Shown here piece by piece: positions 24,841-34,842 of a stretch of DNA of 64,000 nt. Numbering within the stretch: the stretch's first letter is position 1; each line of letters opens with the position of its first letter. Position numbers and translations under genes: made by a program. The notes under the pieces are model-generated. The model was not told where the DNA came from. It searched no databases and saw only the letters and a program-made list of their open reading frames with translations. Source of the stretch: Ornithinibacillus caprae (GTDB lineage: Bacteria > Bacillota > Bacilli > Bacillales > Amphibacillaceae); assembly GCF_009728145.1 (NCBI RefSeq), contig NZ_WOCA01000006.1, forward strand, positions 62,001-126,000. The letters are read 5' to 3'.

Positions 24841-25710
24841 TTAAGCTAAACGTTTGATGCGTTCATCTAAGTCTGGATGTGTAGAGAATAGCATTGATTT
24901 CCCTTTACCACTAATTTTCAACGTAGAGATTGCAGTTTGCTCATCTCCACGGATGCGATTGGTATATGCTTTCAAACTAACTAGTGCATGTTTCATTTTA
25001 TCTCTTCCAGCTAAGTCTGCTCCACCTCTGTCTGCGTGGAATTCGCGATGTCTAGAGTAGGCATTTACAACAATGCTTCCTAAAATAGAGAAAGCGATTT
25101 GGAATATTAAAATCGCGATAAAATGAACAATCGGTGCTAAATCCTCTCTTACAAATCGTGATACAGCAAAAGCAGCAATACGAGCTAAAAATACAACGAA
25201 TGTATTTACAACACCTTGTAATAGAGTCATCGTAACCATATCACCATTGGCAACATGGGCAACCTCATGTGCAATAACACCTTCAACTGCATCATCATCC
25301 ATTTCTTCTAATAGACCACTAGAGACGGCGACTAACGAACGTTTTTTGGATGGACCAGTTGCAAATGCATTCACTTCAGGAGAATGATAGATTCCAACCT
25401 CAGGCATATGCATTAAGCCAGCTGCTCTGGAAAGACGATGAACCTTTTCAACGACTTCTCTTTCATATGAAGACATTGGCCCATTTGGATCAATGACCTT
25501 AACACCAGCCATTCGTTTTGCCATCCAGCGAGACATTGCTAGTGAAATAAATGAACCTGTAAAACCAATTATTGCACTAAAAACTAGTAATGATCCAAAC
25601 TGAATCGTGCCACCTTCGATATAACTAACATTGAAGATAGAAAATATAATACTAATGGTAAGTAATACTAGAATATTAGTTAGTAGAAAATAAAAAATGC
25701 GCTTCCCCAT
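24841..25710 (-). CDS. htpX: Membrane zinc metalloprotease HtpX
   Basis: The 289-residue protein has two N-terminal membrane segments (residues about 5-28 and 37-60), an M48 peptidase domain and further hydrophobic segments after the active site. The zinc motif is H148-E149-V-A-H152 in '[14 protein letters not shown]', with the third ligand in the '[13 protein letters not shown]' stretch. HtpX degrades damaged or misassembled membrane proteins together with FtsH. An AAAGGGTGA site precedes the start. Monocistronic, with a terminator directly behind. Confidence 0.93.
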   Translation of the reverse strand: MGKRIFYFLLTNILVLLTISIIFSIFNVSYIEGGTIQFGSLLVFSAIIGFTGSFISLAMSRWMAKRMAGVKVIDPNGPMSSYEREVVEKVHRLSRAAGLMHMPEVGIYHSPEVNAFATGPSKKRSLVAVSSGLLEEMDDDAVEGVIAHEVAHVANGDMVTMTLLQGVVNTFVVFLARIAAFAVSRFVREDLAPIVHFIAILIFQIAFSILGSIVVNAYSRHREFHADRGGADLAGRDKMKHALVSLKAYTNRIRGDEQTAISTLKISGKGKSMLFSTHPDLDERIKRLA

Positions 25711-25856
25711 TATGTCACCCTTTATTAGAATTTATTATATTTTAAGTGGTATCGCTCACTTAGGAATATTATACAAGGTTCCTTTATATGTGTCATGTTT
25801 AGTGACGGTGTGTTATAACATGGTATACTAAAAATAAAAAAGAGGTGGCAAGTAGG

Positions 25857-26345
25857 ATGAGTGAGAAGTTAGTACATGCCATACAGGATGATTATTCAGA
25901 TGACTATTCATGGTGCTACGGTTGTGGAAGGTTAAACGAAGAAGGTCTAAAGCTCCGTACGGGATGGGAGGGAAATAAGACAATAACGGTCTACACACCA
26001 AGACCTGAACATACCGCAATACCTGGGTTTGTTTATGGTGGCCTAATTGGATCGTTAGTGGATTGTCATGGAACGGGTTCTGCGGCATTAGCATTATACA
26101 GAAAGAATGGTCATGAACCAGGTGATGGGGTGGAACCTCCACGATTTGTTACTGCTTCCTTACATGTAGATTTTTTAAAACCTACTCCACAAGGTGTGCC
26201 ATTAAAAGCAGTTGGAACGGTGGAAGAAATTCATCCGAAGAAGTGGAAGGTTCATACAGAGGTTTTTGCTGGGGATGTATGCTGCGCAAAAGGTGAGGTA
26301 ATAGCAGCTATTATGCCGAAAACGTTTATGAAAAATGATTCATAG
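25857..26345 (+). CDS. PaaI-type hotdog thioesterase
   Basis: ATG 25857 with an AGAGGTGG site gives 162 residues. 'CYGCGRLNEEGLKLR' followed by 'IPGFVYGGLIGSLVDCHGTG' and 'VTASLHVDFLKPTP' is the 4-hydroxybenzoyl-CoA thioesterase-type (PaaI/YiiD) hotdog fold, in which G-G-x-x-x-x-x-D-C-H carries the catalytic acidic residue and helix start. It would hydrolyse an acyl-CoA or related thioester. The N-terminal C-x-x-C pair is common in this subgroup. The gene for a DUF3219 protein follows after 16 bases. Confidence 0.85.
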   Translation: MSEKLVHAIQDDYSDDYSWCYGCGRLNEEGLKLRTGWEGNKTITVYTPRPEHTAIPGFVYGGLIGSLVDCHGTGSAALALYRKNGHEPGDGVEPPRFVTASLHVDFLKPTPQGVPLKAVGTVEEIHPKKWKVHTEVFAGDVCCAKGEVIAAIMPKTFMKNDS

Positions 26346-26361
26346 GTAGAGGTGACTTGAA

Positions 26362-26655
26362 ATGAAAGAAATGGTTCTAATCAATGGTTTTGGGATACAA
26401 GCAGAGAATTTTGTGGAAAGTACTGCTATCAAGAATGGTAAAACGTTACATAAAATCACTTTTGAGTTTATCGTCACTCATGAAGATTACCATGATGTAA
26501 CAACATTACTTTATAAAAATGATTTTCTTGTTAGCGTACCAAATAAAAATCTGCAGTTTTCAGCAACAATAAACAACTATTCCACCTCTTTAACAAACTT
26601 ATATGAAGAAAACGCTCAAGGGAAATTTCAACTAGAACTCATAGAAAAATCATAG
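26362..26655 (+). CDS. DUF3219 (YkvR-like) protein
   Basis: This 97-residue protein ('MVLINGFGIQAENF', 'KITFEFIVTHEDYHDVTTLL') looks like the DUF3219/YkvR family, small beta-rich proteins of Bacillaceae with known folds but no known role. It has an AGAGGTGA site and lies 16 bases behind the thioesterase gene, so the two form an operon. A long perfect hairpin starts 2 bases after the stop. The family call rests on length and pattern only. Confidence 0.6.
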   Translation: MKEMVLINGFGIQAENFVESTAIKNGKTLHKITFEFIVTHEDYHDVTTLLYKNDFLVSVPNKNLQFSATINNYSTSLTNLYEENAQGKFQLELIEKS

Positions 26656-26656
26656 A

Positions 26657-26703
26657 GTCGGTGCCTGTCACTTGTCGAATTTCGACAAGTGACAGGCACC
26701 GAC
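26657..26703. repeat. 23-bp perfect inverted repeat (GGTGCCTGTCAC type), probable terminator
   Basis: The 23 bases at 26657-26679 (GTCGGTGCCTGTCACTTGTC and three more) are exactly mirrored at 26681-26703 with a one-base centre. It lies between convergent genes and probably ends both transcripts. The GGTGCCTGTCAC core is a sequence that recurs between genes in Bacillaceae. Confidence 0.85.
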
Positions 26704-26710
26704 AAATGAT

Positions 26711-28150
26711 CTATCCTAATAATACTTTTTTTGCTTCTTCCCGATGTTCCTTGTCGCTTAGGACGAATACGGTGTCTCCGTGTTTGATAATGGAGTTTCC
26801 GGTAGGGGTTAATAGCTTTTTCCTACGGGTAATACCAATAATCAATGTGTGTTCAGGTAACTCTAGATCTGAAAGCGGAACACCAACGGCAGCGTTTTTC
26901 TTCGTTAAGGTTAGTCTCATGATTTCCGATTCAGTTGTCCCCAAGTGAATTAATTCTAAGCTAGGAGTCGCTGCATCTTCTTCATTAATGGTAAGTCCAA
27001 GCTTCGTTGCGAGCCAAGATAACGTACTTCCTTGAACCAATGCCGAAAATAATACAACGAAAAATACAGCATTAAAAATTAAGTCGCTGTTTTCCACTCC
27101 TGCTAATACCGGATAGGTTGCTAATACGATTGGTACTGCACCCTTTAACCCAGCCCAAGAAATGAATAATCTCTCTTTATTGTTATATTTCATAAACAGC
27201 ATGCTGATAAAAATTGCAACTGGCCTAGCAATAAACATTAAAATAATTGCCAACAAAATTCCTTGCCATATCACATCTACTAACTCATTTGGGAAAACCA
27301 AAAACCCTAGTAAAGTAAACATGACAATTTGCATCATCCATGCAAAACCTTCATTGAAACGAATAATAGTAAATCGATAGGTTAAATCACTATTTCCTAC
27401 AAATACCGCCATTACATATACAGCAAGTAACCCACTACCGCCAAGAGTATCCGTAAAGGCATAAGTGAATACAGCAGCCCCCATTGCTAGAACAGGATAT
27501 AGACCAGACGTATCTAATTTGATATGATTAATGACAGTTACGGTAAACTTACCGAGAAGCAGTCCAAATGCTAGGCCCAGCCCCATTTGAACAAAAAAGC
27601 TTCCAACTGCAACCCAGATCGAACTATCAGGGATTTGAATCAATTCGATTAGTGCAACCGTTAAGAAAACTGCCATCGGATCATTAGATCCTGATTCTGC
27701 TTCCAATGTAGCTGTTAAACGTTTATTAAAATTTTTACTTCCTAATACGGAGAACACAGCAGCTGCATCCGTTGAACCAACAATAGCTCCAAAGAGCATT
27801 CCCTCTAATAGACTAAAGTCGAATATGTACACGGCAGCTAACCCGGTCAATGTACTAGTTAATAACACCCCAACCGTTGCTAACACACTTGCAGCACCGA
27901 TAACTGGTCGGATATGGTCCCATTTGGTTTGTGTACCTCCATCAAATAAGATAATGATCAAGGCCATGATCCCAATGAGCTGTGTTAGTTCAACATTATC
28001 AAAGTAAAAGTATCTATTTAGTAGCATGCCTCCTAGAAGGAACAATACAAGTGCAGGAAGACCAAGGCGAGTCGAAAATTTCGTTGCTAACACACCAGTT
28101 AACAACATAATTGCAAATAAAAACAGCAATGATCCAATTGGTATAGCCAA
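26711..28150 (-). CDS. Potassium/proton antiporter (CPA1 family, CvrA/NhaP2-like)
   Basis: The protein is 479 residues from TTG 28150, 9 bases behind GAGAGG (a TTG at 28159 is too close). It has about 12 membrane segments with the CPA motifs 'LFDGGTQTKWDHIRP', 'GAIVGSTDAAAVFSVLG' and 'ESGSNDPMAVFLTVALIEL' (the N-D pair). A TrkA-C/RCK-C domain ('VGVPLSDLELPEHTLIIGIT') is at the end. Family members exchange cytosolic K+ (or Na+) for protons and help in osmotic and pH homeostasis. Encoded alone on this strand. Confidence 0.87.
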   Translation of the reverse strand: MAIPIGSLLFLFAIMLLTGVLATKFSTRLGLPALVLFLLGGMLLNRYFYFDNVELTQLIGIMALIIILFDGGTQTKWDHIRPVIGAASVLATVGVLLTSTLTGLAAVYIFDFSLLEGMLFGAIVGSTDAAAVFSVLGSKNFNKRLTATLEAESGSNDPMAVFLTVALIELIQIPDSSIWVAVGSFFVQMGLGLAFGLLLGKFTVTVINHIKLDTSGLYPVLAMGAAVFTYAFTDTLGGSGLLAVYVMAVFVGNSDLTYRFTIIRFNEGFAWMMQIVMFTLLGFLVFPNELVDVIWQGILLAIILMFIARPVAIFISMLFMKYNNKERLFISWAGLKGAVPIVLATYPVLAGVENSDLIFNAVFFVVLFSALVQGSTLSWLATKLGLTINEEDAATPSLELIHLGTTESEIMRLTLTKKNAAVGVPLSDLELPEHTLIIGITRRKKLLTPTGNSIIKHGDTVFVLSDKEHREEAKKVLLG

Positions 28151-28342
28151 ATAGAACAACCTCTCTAAAGAGCATAAAAATGCATTATTACCTATATTTT
28201 AACTTTAATTTTCAAAAAAATAAATGATGATGAATGCAACTTTGATATAACTATAATAGTCAGATGGTTTAAATAAATGACAGGTGAGTTACAATTAAGT
28301 ATAATGGCATGGCTAAATGTTAGATTTGAGAAGGAGTTTTAT

Positions 28343-30262
28343 ATGAGGAAAACCAACGCACTACCATTTACTGTATCCAAAACGGAAAATTTCTTTGATC
28401 GACTAGGTGATTATGTCGGTGATGTATTTTATGATATTTTGCCGGAAAAAGGGTACGAATTACGAGATGAACAAATTTATATGGCGTTTCAACTAGAGCA
28501 AGCCTTTAAAAATAAACGGACAATCTTTGCTGAAGCAGGAGTAGGAACAGGGAAAACATTTGTTTATTTACTCTATGCAATTTGCTACGCTCGGTACAAA
28601 GGGCGCCCGGCGATTATTTCATGTGCTGATGAAACACTCATTGAACAGCTTGTGAAAAAAGATGGCGATATTGAAAAACTTGAAAAAGCGTTAGGACTAA
28701 GCGTAGATGTACGATTAGCAAAAGCACGAGAAAATTATGTTTGTGCCCGGAAATTAGACGCACTCATCGATCAAACAGAAAATGAGGATATTATACGTGT
28801 TCATGATCAGATTCCAGACTTTGTTTTTGACCAAGGTACATCAAGAAAATCATTTGAACGGTACGGAGATCGAAAAGAATATCCTTGGGTTTCCGATAAA
28901 ACATGGGAGAAGATTGCTTGGGACCCATTACAGCAGTGTTCCACTTGTGAATGGCGTCATCGAAGTGGTCAAACATTAAATCGTGACTATTACAGACATG
29001 CAACTGACCTTATTATTTGCTCACATGATTTTTATATGGAGCATGTTTGGACGAAGGATTCCAGGAAACGGGAAGGGCAAATACCATTGCTGCCTGAGGC
29101 GAGTACAGTTGTTTTTGATGAAGGTCATTTATTAGAATTTGCTGCACAAAAAGGACTGACATATCGGTTTAATTCGGAAACATTAGAAAAAGTACTTACT
29201 GGCTATATGGGTCAAGATGTTAGAGAAGAATCTTTGCTACTTATAGAAGATATTCTAGTATTACATGATAAATGGTTTGAGCTACTAATTAATGCTTCAT
29301 CTGATGTAGAAGGGTCCAATCGAAAAGAAGTTGTCCAGTCTGAAGAAATACTAGAATTTGTTGAAAGATTATATCACAAAGTAGAGCAGTTGCTGGATCA
29401 ACTTGTATTTGATTCGGAGATGTTTACTATGGATGACTATCACATTAAAATCATTGAAGAATACTTAGAATTCTTTTTTCATGGTTTATCCATATTCCGT
29501 AAAAGCAATGAAGGAATTTTCTGGTTAGAAGAAAATGAAACAACAACCTCCCTTGTTATGATGCCAAGACTAGTAGAAGATGTGTTGAAAAAAGAAGTGT
29601 TTTCAAATGATATACCATTTGTTTTTTCATCAGCAACATTATCTCAAAACGGTGACTTTTCTTATATAGCTTCCAGTTTAGGAATTGAGAAATATGATTC
29701 CTTTACCGTTTCTTCTCCATTTAATTATAAGGAAAATACGAAGATTTTTGGACATTTCGATTCTGCTAATAAATGGGAGTCTATTGGGAAGCAATTAATT
29801 GAAAATAACGGGAAGTCACTAGTGCTATTTAACTCTGCAAATGAAATGAGCCAGTTTAAGGAATGGTCAAAGAATCAAGCATGGGCATTTGAATTGTTAT
29901 TTGAGGGTGATCGAGAAATAAGTGAAATGGTGAAAAAATTCCAGGTAGATGAAACAGCTGTTTTATGTGCTTATCATTTATGGGAAGGATTAGATGTTCC
30001 AGGCGAGGCGCTGACACAAGTCATTATTTCCTCGCTCCCGTTTCCACCTAAAGATCCTGTTTTCCAGGCAAAGCGTAAACATACGGAAAACCCTGATGAA
30101 CAGGTAGACATTCCATATATGTTACTACGGTTAAGACAAGGGGTAGGCCGCTTAATTCGTACACATGAAGATCATGGTTTGATTCACATGTATATGACGG
30201 AGGAAGAGAGAGACAGATATATTAATAAGGTAACAGCAGTTTTACCTGTTGCAATCACTTGA
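28343..30262 (+). CDS. dinG: DinG-family ATP-dependent DNA helicase
   Basis: ATG 28343, six bases behind AAGGAG, gives 639 residues. Superfamily 2 XPD/DinG features are present: 'YELRDEQIYMAFQLE', the Walker A 'AGVGTGKT' (K71), the DEAH-type box 'VVFDEGHLLE', 'VFSSATLSQNGDF' and the C-terminal 'RLRQGVGRLIRTHEDHG'. Four cysteines for a 4Fe-4S cluster lie between motifs I and II ('YVCARK', 'QCSTC', 'IICSHD'). Such enzymes unwind DNA 5'-3' and resolve D-loops, R-loops and G4. The exonuclease domain found in some Gram-positive DinG proteins is absent. Confidence 0.88.
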   Translation: MRKTNALPFTVSKTENFFDRLGDYVGDVFYDILPEKGYELRDEQIYMAFQLEQAFKNKRTIFAEAGVGTGKTFVYLLYAICYARYKGRPAIISCADETLIEQLVKKDGDIEKLEKALGLSVDVRLAKARENYVCARKLDALIDQTENEDIIRVHDQIPDFVFDQGTSRKSFERYGDRKEYPWVSDKTWEKIAWDPLQQCSTCEWRHRSGQTLNRDYYRHATDLIICSHDFYMEHVWTKDSRKREGQIPLLPEASTVVFDEGHLLEFAAQKGLTYRFNSETLEKVLTGYMGQDVREESLLLIEDILVLHDKWFELLINASSDVEGSNRKEVVQSEEILEFVERLYHKVEQLLDQLVFDSEMFTMDDYHIKIIEEYLEFFFHGLSIFRKSNEGIFWLEENETTTSLVMMPRLVEDVLKKEVFSNDIPFVFSSATLSQNGDFSYIASSLGIEKYDSFTVSSPFNYKENTKIFGHFDSANKWESIGKQLIENNGKSLVLFNSANEMSQFKEWSKNQAWAFELLFEGDREISEMVKKFQVDETAVLCAYHLWEGLDVPGEALTQVIISSLPFPPKDPVFQAKRKHTENPDEQVDIPYMLLRLRQGVGRLIRTHEDHGLIHMYMTEEERDRYINKVTAVLPVAIT

Positions 30263-30280
30263 TGAGGGATGAAGGAATGG

Positions 30281-30325
30281 AACGAAGGTTTTTGACCAAC
30301 AATTATGGCAAAAACCTTCGTTTTC
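30281..30325 (+). terminator. Terminator of the dinG-like gene
   Basis: AACGAAGGTTTTTG (30281-30294) pairs with CAAAAACCTTCGTT (30309-30322), followed by TTTC. Confidence 0.85.
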
Positions 30326-30391
30326 TAAGATTTCGACATTCCTTTTAATAGTTGCTATACTGATAGGTAGCCATTAGAAAGGGAGATAATG

Positions 30392-31216
30392 ATGGAAGTA
30401 AAAAAGGTTCTAAATAACAATGTCGTTATCACAATAGATCCCTCTCAAAAAGAAGTAATTTTGATCGGAAAAGGTATTGGTTTTAACAAAAAAGCAGGTC
30501 AAATGATTAATCCCGATACAGCTGAAAAAGTATTTCGTTTAGAGGATGAGAAGGAACAAGATAAATATAAACAGTTACTTCCGCATTTAGATGAAGATTT
30601 TATCGTTTTTATGCATGATGTTCTTAGTCATATTCAACAAGAAATGGGTAAGATCGTTAATGAGCATATACACATAGGGCTAACAGATCACATTGCTTTT
30701 GCCATTAAACGGGCGAGGGAAGGCATCTTCATTAAAAATCCTTTTTTAGTAGAAACGGAAGCGCTGTATCACCGAGAATATATGGTTGCTAGGGATATTG
30801 TTAATATGATTGAAGAATATAGTGGGGTTAATCTTCCAGAAGGGGAAACTGGACTGATCGCCTTACATATTCACAGCTCAGTTACCGATAGAAATCTTAG
30901 TGAAATTAATCAGTACTCTAAATTAGTTTTTCATTTAGTGAAGATGATCGAGGATGGCCTTGAGATTCAATTAGAACGTGATAGTATTAACTATTATCGT
31001 TTAGTTCAGCATATACGACATGCTATTGAACGAGTGAACAGTGGGAATTACACGAAGGACCAAGAAATTTTAGCAAATGTATTGAAAAAGGAATATCCTT
31101 TATGCTATAATCTTGCTTGGAAAATCGTTAAGGTCATGCAGAAAACCTTACAAAAACCAGTAGATGAATCAGAAGTCGTTTATTTAACGATTCATTTACA
31201 GCGGTTAATGGATTAA
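30392..31216 (+). CDS. glcT: PtsG operon antiterminator GlcT
   Basis: The 274-residue protein has the CAT RNA-binding domain (about residues 1-58, 'VLNNNVVITIDPSQKEVILI'), then PRD1 ('HIHIGLTDHIAFAIKR', 'IALHIHSS') and PRD2 ('RLVQHIRHAIERV', 'VVYLTIHLQRLMD'), with their conserved histidines for PTS phosphorylation. It lies just before ptsG with the RNA site between them, as in B. subtilis. It binds the leader and blocks the terminator when glucose is present; otherwise EII-mediated phosphorylation inactivates it. ATG 30392 has better spacing to GGGAG than ATG 30389. Confidence 0.93.
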   Translation: MEVKKVLNNNVVITIDPSQKEVILIGKGIGFNKKAGQMINPDTAEKVFRLEDEKEQDKYKQLLPHLDEDFIVFMHDVLSHIQQEMGKIVNEHIHIGLTDHIAFAIKRAREGIFIKNPFLVETEALYHREYMVARDIVNMIEEYSGVNLPEGETGLIALHIHSSVTDRNLSEINQYSKLVFHLVKMIEDGLEIQLERDSINYYRLVQHIRHAIERVNSGNYTKDQEILANVLKKEYPLCYNLAWKIVKVMQKTLQKPVDESEVVYLTIHLQRLMD

Positions 31217-31240
31217 TAATCGAATCATACATTTTTCTTT

Positions 31241-31347
31241 ACGTGTAACTGATTAAATTCAGGCATGAGTGAAGAAGATTTACGTTTCAATAACGGGATC
31301 AGTCTATCCTTGTTTTGAGGCGGAGTCTTTTTTACTCATGCCTTTTT
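31241..31347 (+). promoter_or_regulatory. GlcT ribonucleic antiterminator (RAT) and overlapping terminator
   Basis: ACGTGTAACTGATTAAATTC (31241-31260) runs into AGGCATGAGT (31261-31270) and closely follows the B. subtilis ptsG RAT sequence. AGGCATGAGT pairs with ACTCATGCCT (31334-31343), then a T-run. RAT folding bound by GlcT would exclude the terminator. Confidence 0.85.
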
Positions 31348-31430
31348 TGGTTTTTAGGAAATTAGTTTACTGGTTTTTTGGGAAGCTTAACCTTAACAAT
31401 ACATTTTAATTTTTATAGGAGGAAAACATC

Positions 31431-33371
31431 ATGTTTAAAAAAGCTTTTGGCTTACTACAACGGGTTGGTAAAGCATTAATGCTTCCAGTGTCCGTTTTAC
31501 CAGCAGCTGGTTTGTTGCTTGGAATTGGGCATGAAAATGTACTAGATATTCCTATTATGGCGCAAGCTGGTGGAATTGTTTTTGATAATTTACCTTTATT
31601 ATTTGCCATTGGTGTTGCGATTGGCCTTTCTGATGGTGATGGAGTGGCTGGTTTGGCTGCTGTTATTGGATTACTAGTTATGAATGTCACACTCGGAATC
31701 ATGGCTGAGGCCAGAGGTGTAGAAACTATAGAGATGCTAGGAATTACAACCCTGCAAATGGGTGTATTTGGCGGTATCATAATGGGTATTGTGGCATCTA
31801 TATTATATAAACGGTTTTATAATATACAGTTACCGCAGTTCTTAGGATTTTTTGCTGGTAAACGCTTTGTTCCTATTATTACAGCTGCAACTGCTGTATT
31901 ACTTGGAATCTTATTCTTTTTCGTATGGCCACCAATTCAAAATGTTATTGATTGGTTCTCTGTACTAGCAACTGAAACAGGCTCAACCATCGCTGCTTTT
32001 ATCTTTGGTTTTGGACAGCGTATCTTAATTCCGTTTGGATTACACCATATTTTCTATCAACCGTTCTGGTATGAATTCGGAACGTTTGTGAATGACGCGG
32101 GAAATGTTGTACGAGGAGATATGACTCGATACTTCGCTGGAGATCCAGAAGCAGGAACATTTATGGCTGGTTTATTCCCATTCATGTTATTTGGATTACC
32201 GGCAGCAGCACTAGCGATTTATCATGAAGCAAAACCAGAAAATAAGAAAAAAATTGCTGGGATCATGGCGTCTGCGGCATTAACATCTTTTTTAACTGGT
32301 ATTACAGAACCGATTGAATTCGCATTCTTATTTGTTGCACCTGTATTATTTGTGATTCATGCTGTTTTTGCAGGTTTCTCATTTGTAATTATGGACCTAC
32401 TAAACGTTAAAGCAGGGTTCACTTTCTCAGGTGGATTTATTGACTATGTATTGTATTGGGGATTATCTACAAATGCATGGTTAGTTATTCCAGTTGGTAT
32501 TGGGTTCGCATTCCTTTACTACTTCGGATTCCGTTTTGCAATTCGCAAATTCAACTTAAAAACACCGGGGCGTGAAGATGATGAGGATTTTGAACTTGGT
32601 GAAGGTCAAGAAGCTGGAGATCTTCCTTATGAAGTATTAGAAAGTCTTGGTGGAAAAGAAAATATTACTCACTTGGATGCATGTATTACTCGTTTACGAG
32701 TGTCTGTTAATGATAAAAACAATGTAGATAAAAATCGCTTGAAAAAACTCGGAGCTTCTGGAGTAATGGAAGTAGGTAATAACATTCAAGCAATTTTCGG
32801 ACCGCAATCTGACTCTATAAAAGGACAGATTCAAGATATTATCAGTGGTAAAACACCAAGAGCATCTAAAGAACAACCAAAACAAGAAGACGTAACAGTA
32901 GATGAAAATGCAGAATTCAATCTAGTTAGCCCAATCAAGGGTAAGCTTCTTCCAATTACAGAAGTACCTGACCAAGTATTCTCTGGAAAAATGATGGGGG
33001 ATGGCTTTGCCATTGAACCAATGGATGACACGATCGTATCTCCAGTAGATGGAAAAGTAATCAACGTATTCCCTACGAAACATGCACTTGGTATTCAGTC
33101 TGATTCTGGCCGTGAGATCTTAATTCACTTTGGTATTGATACAGTGAAACTAAAGGGTGAAGGCTTTGAATCTTTTGTCCAAGAAGGCGATGAAATTAAG
33201 GCAGGACAAAAACTAATGAAGGTTGACTTAGACTTTATTAAGGAAAATGTACCTTCCATTATTACACCAATAGTATTTACAAACCTTCAAGAAGGGGAAG
33301 CGGTTAAACTTCTTAAAGAAGGAGAAATTACACAAAACGAACAAAATATCGTATCAATCGTTAAGAATTAA
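31431..33371 (+). CDS. ptsG: Glucose-specific PTS enzyme IICBA
   Basis: The 646-residue protein joins three PTS domains. EIIC spans about residues 1-385 with eight or more membrane segments ('[16 protein letters not shown]', '[12 protein letters not shown]'). EIIB holds the phosphorylated C418 in 'LDACITRLR'. EIIA holds H566 in '[17 protein letters not shown]'. It imports and phosphorylates glucose at the membrane, with phosphate coming from HPr through EIIA and EIIB. Expression depends on GlcT antitermination in the leader. Order C-B-A matches B. subtilis PtsG, although this one is slightly shorter than its 699 residues. Confidence 0.95.
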   Translation: MFKKAFGLLQRVGKALMLPVSVLPAAGLLLGIGHENVLDIPIMAQAGGIVFDNLPLLFAIGVAIGLSDGDGVAGLAAVIGLLVMNVTLGIMAEARGVETIEMLGITTLQMGVFGGIIMGIVASILYKRFYNIQLPQFLGFFAGKRFVPIITAATAVLLGILFFFVWPPIQNVIDWFSVLATETGSTIAAFIFGFGQRILIPFGLHHIFYQPFWYEFGTFVNDAGNVVRGDMTRYFAGDPEAGTFMAGLFPFMLFGLPAAALAIYHEAKPENKKKIAGIMASAALTSFLTGITEPIEFAFLFVAPVLFVIHAVFAGFSFVIMDLLNVKAGFTFSGGFIDYVLYWGLSTNAWLVIPVGIGFAFLYYFGFRFAIRKFNLKTPGREDDEDFELGEGQEAGDLPYEVLESLGGKENITHLDACITRLRVSVNDKNNVDKNRLKKLGASGVMEVGNNIQAIFGPQSDSIKGQIQDIISGKTPRASKEQPKQEDVTVDENAEFNLVSPIKGKLLPITEVPDQVFSGKMMGDGFAIEPMDDTIVSPVDGKVINVFPTKHALGIQSDSGREILIHFGIDTVKLKGEGFESFVQEGDEIKAGQKLMKVDLDFIKENVPSIITPIVFTNLQEGEAVKLLKEGEITQNEQNIVSIVKN

Positions 33372-33383
33372 CTTTTAATCAGG

Positions 33384-33424
33384 AAAATCCAACATTCTCA
33401 GCTAAGGGATGTTGGATTTTTTCT
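33384..33424 (+). terminator. Terminator of ptsG
   Basis: AAAATCCAACAT (33384-33395) pairs with ATGTTGGATTTT (33409-33420), then TTC. Confidence 0.85.
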
Positions 33425-33501
33425 TTTAATTCAAAAATTTTAAGTTATAATGAATCTACAACATAGATTTACCCAGAGTCTAAAAGAAACTGGTGTAAAA
33501 A

Positions 33502-34722
33502 GTGAGTGTATTTAAGAACAAATCATTTACCTTTATTTGGATTGGAAATGCTACCTCTGAATTAGGAGGAGCTTTTGGAACCTTTTGTAATTCCCTATTG
33601 ATTTATGAATTAACCGGTTCAAAACTGGCTTTAGGTAGTATGTGGTTATTATATTTTATACCATCTCTCGTACTTCAGTTAGTTATTGGGCCCTATATCG
33701 ATAAATGGAGTAGGAAATGGGTGATGATCATTGCGCTATGGAGCAGGGGATTTATCTTTCTCATTCCATTAATTGCATATGTAAGTGGTGGACTAGTATC
33801 TTGGCATATTTATGCTGTACAACTTGTTATTGGATTGATAACACCACTGTATGTACCTGCTAATCAAGCCATTTTACCTACCATTGTTACGCAAAAACAG
33901 TTAATGCAAGCAAATGCCTATGTTGATGGAACAGTCCGTTTAATGACATTTATGGCACCTATAACCGCAGGAGTAGTTATTGAGTACATAGGTATTCATG
34001 TAACGCTAATTCTCGTTTGCTTTCTTCTGTTAACAAGCGGGGCTCTTTTGTTATTTATTAAAGAAAATAGAGTTCAACTAAATATTCGAAAAAAATGGGT
34101 AGAGCAATTTACGGAGGGAATGCGTTACTTTTTCAAGCAGCGTACAATTGTATGGCTAGGGATATTTCTTGCTTTTGTTCAATTTGGTGTCGGTGTTACA
34201 ATGGTGATCAATTTACCTTACATAACGGAAGAGTTAGGTGAAAACTATGCCATGTACGGTTACTTTATGGCTGGCTTTCCTCTTGGCTATGTCATAGGTA
34301 CGGTTCTAGTTGGAAAAATATCGTTTTCTAGTAGAAGGGTATTAATGTTGGGAGCCTTAATTATTGGAGGGCTTACCTATATAAATTTAGGTGTTACCCA
34401 CTCCATCATATTTGCGTTAATCACAGAAACAATAGCTGGAATTGTTATGGCATTCTTCAATGTACATAATACAACCCTTTGTCAGCAGACAGTTCCCAAT
34501 CACTTAATGGGTAAAGTTTTTTCCGTTCGCCTACTAATTGTTCGTGGGATGATGCCTCTAGGTGTTTTAGTAGGAGGAGTATTAAGTGAATTATGGGGAG
34601 TACGACCGCTATATATTCTGATAGGAAGTGTTATTTGTACTGTATCAATAGCTGGCTTATTACTACCATACTTTACATTTTTGGATGATACAGTAGAAAA
34701 GAGTGAATCTGCTGCTTCTTAA
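33502..34722 (+). CDS. MFS transporter
   Basis: The 406-residue protein has about 12 membrane segments of the major facilitator superfamily (DHA3/enterobactin-exporter-like, MFS_3). An acidic loop 'GPYIDKWSRKWVMII' replaces the usual G-x-x-x-D-R-x-G-R-R motif between TM2 and TM3. Such proteins export drugs, siderophores or metabolites, and nothing around it points to a substrate. The GTG start at 33502 has only a weak site, so the start is less certain. It is transcribed alone, between ptsG and the desaturase. Confidence 0.8.
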   Translation: MSVFKNKSFTFIWIGNATSELGGAFGTFCNSLLIYELTGSKLALGSMWLLYFIPSLVLQLVIGPYIDKWSRKWVMIIALWSRGFIFLIPLIAYVSGGLVSWHIYAVQLVIGLITPLYVPANQAILPTIVTQKQLMQANAYVDGTVRLMTFMAPITAGVVIEYIGIHVTLILVCFLLLTSGALLLFIKENRVQLNIRKKWVEQFTEGMRYFFKQRTIVWLGIFLAFVQFGVGVTMVINLPYITEELGENYAMYGYFMAGFPLGYVIGTVLVGKISFSSRRVLMLGALIIGGLTYINLGVTHSIIFALITETIAGIVMAFFNVHNTTLCQQTVPNHLMGKVFSVRLLIVRGMMPLGVLVGGVLSELWGVRPLYILIGSVICTVSIAGLLLPYFTFLDDTVEKSESAAS

Positions 34723-34735
34723 TTGTAAAAATAAT

Positions 34736-34785
34736 ACATGACATTTGTCATGTCCATTTCCTGACGAATGTGACTTAAATCATGA
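34736..34785 (+). promoter_or_regulatory. Candidate DesR operator upstream of the desaturase
   Basis: A palindrome ACATGACA-TT-TGTCATGT at 34736-34753 is followed by TGACGAATGTGACTTAAATC and ATGA (34762-34785). The region lies 58-107 bases before the desaturase ATG, and a TATTAT-like -10 follows at about 34799. The des gene is controlled by DesR in B. subtilis and desK/desR lie just downstream here. Assignment to DesR is inference. Confidence 0.55.
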
Positions 34786-34842
34786 AAAATAATCCTCTAT
34801 TATAGAGATATTAAATTAGGATCTTTATATTAGGAGGACATT

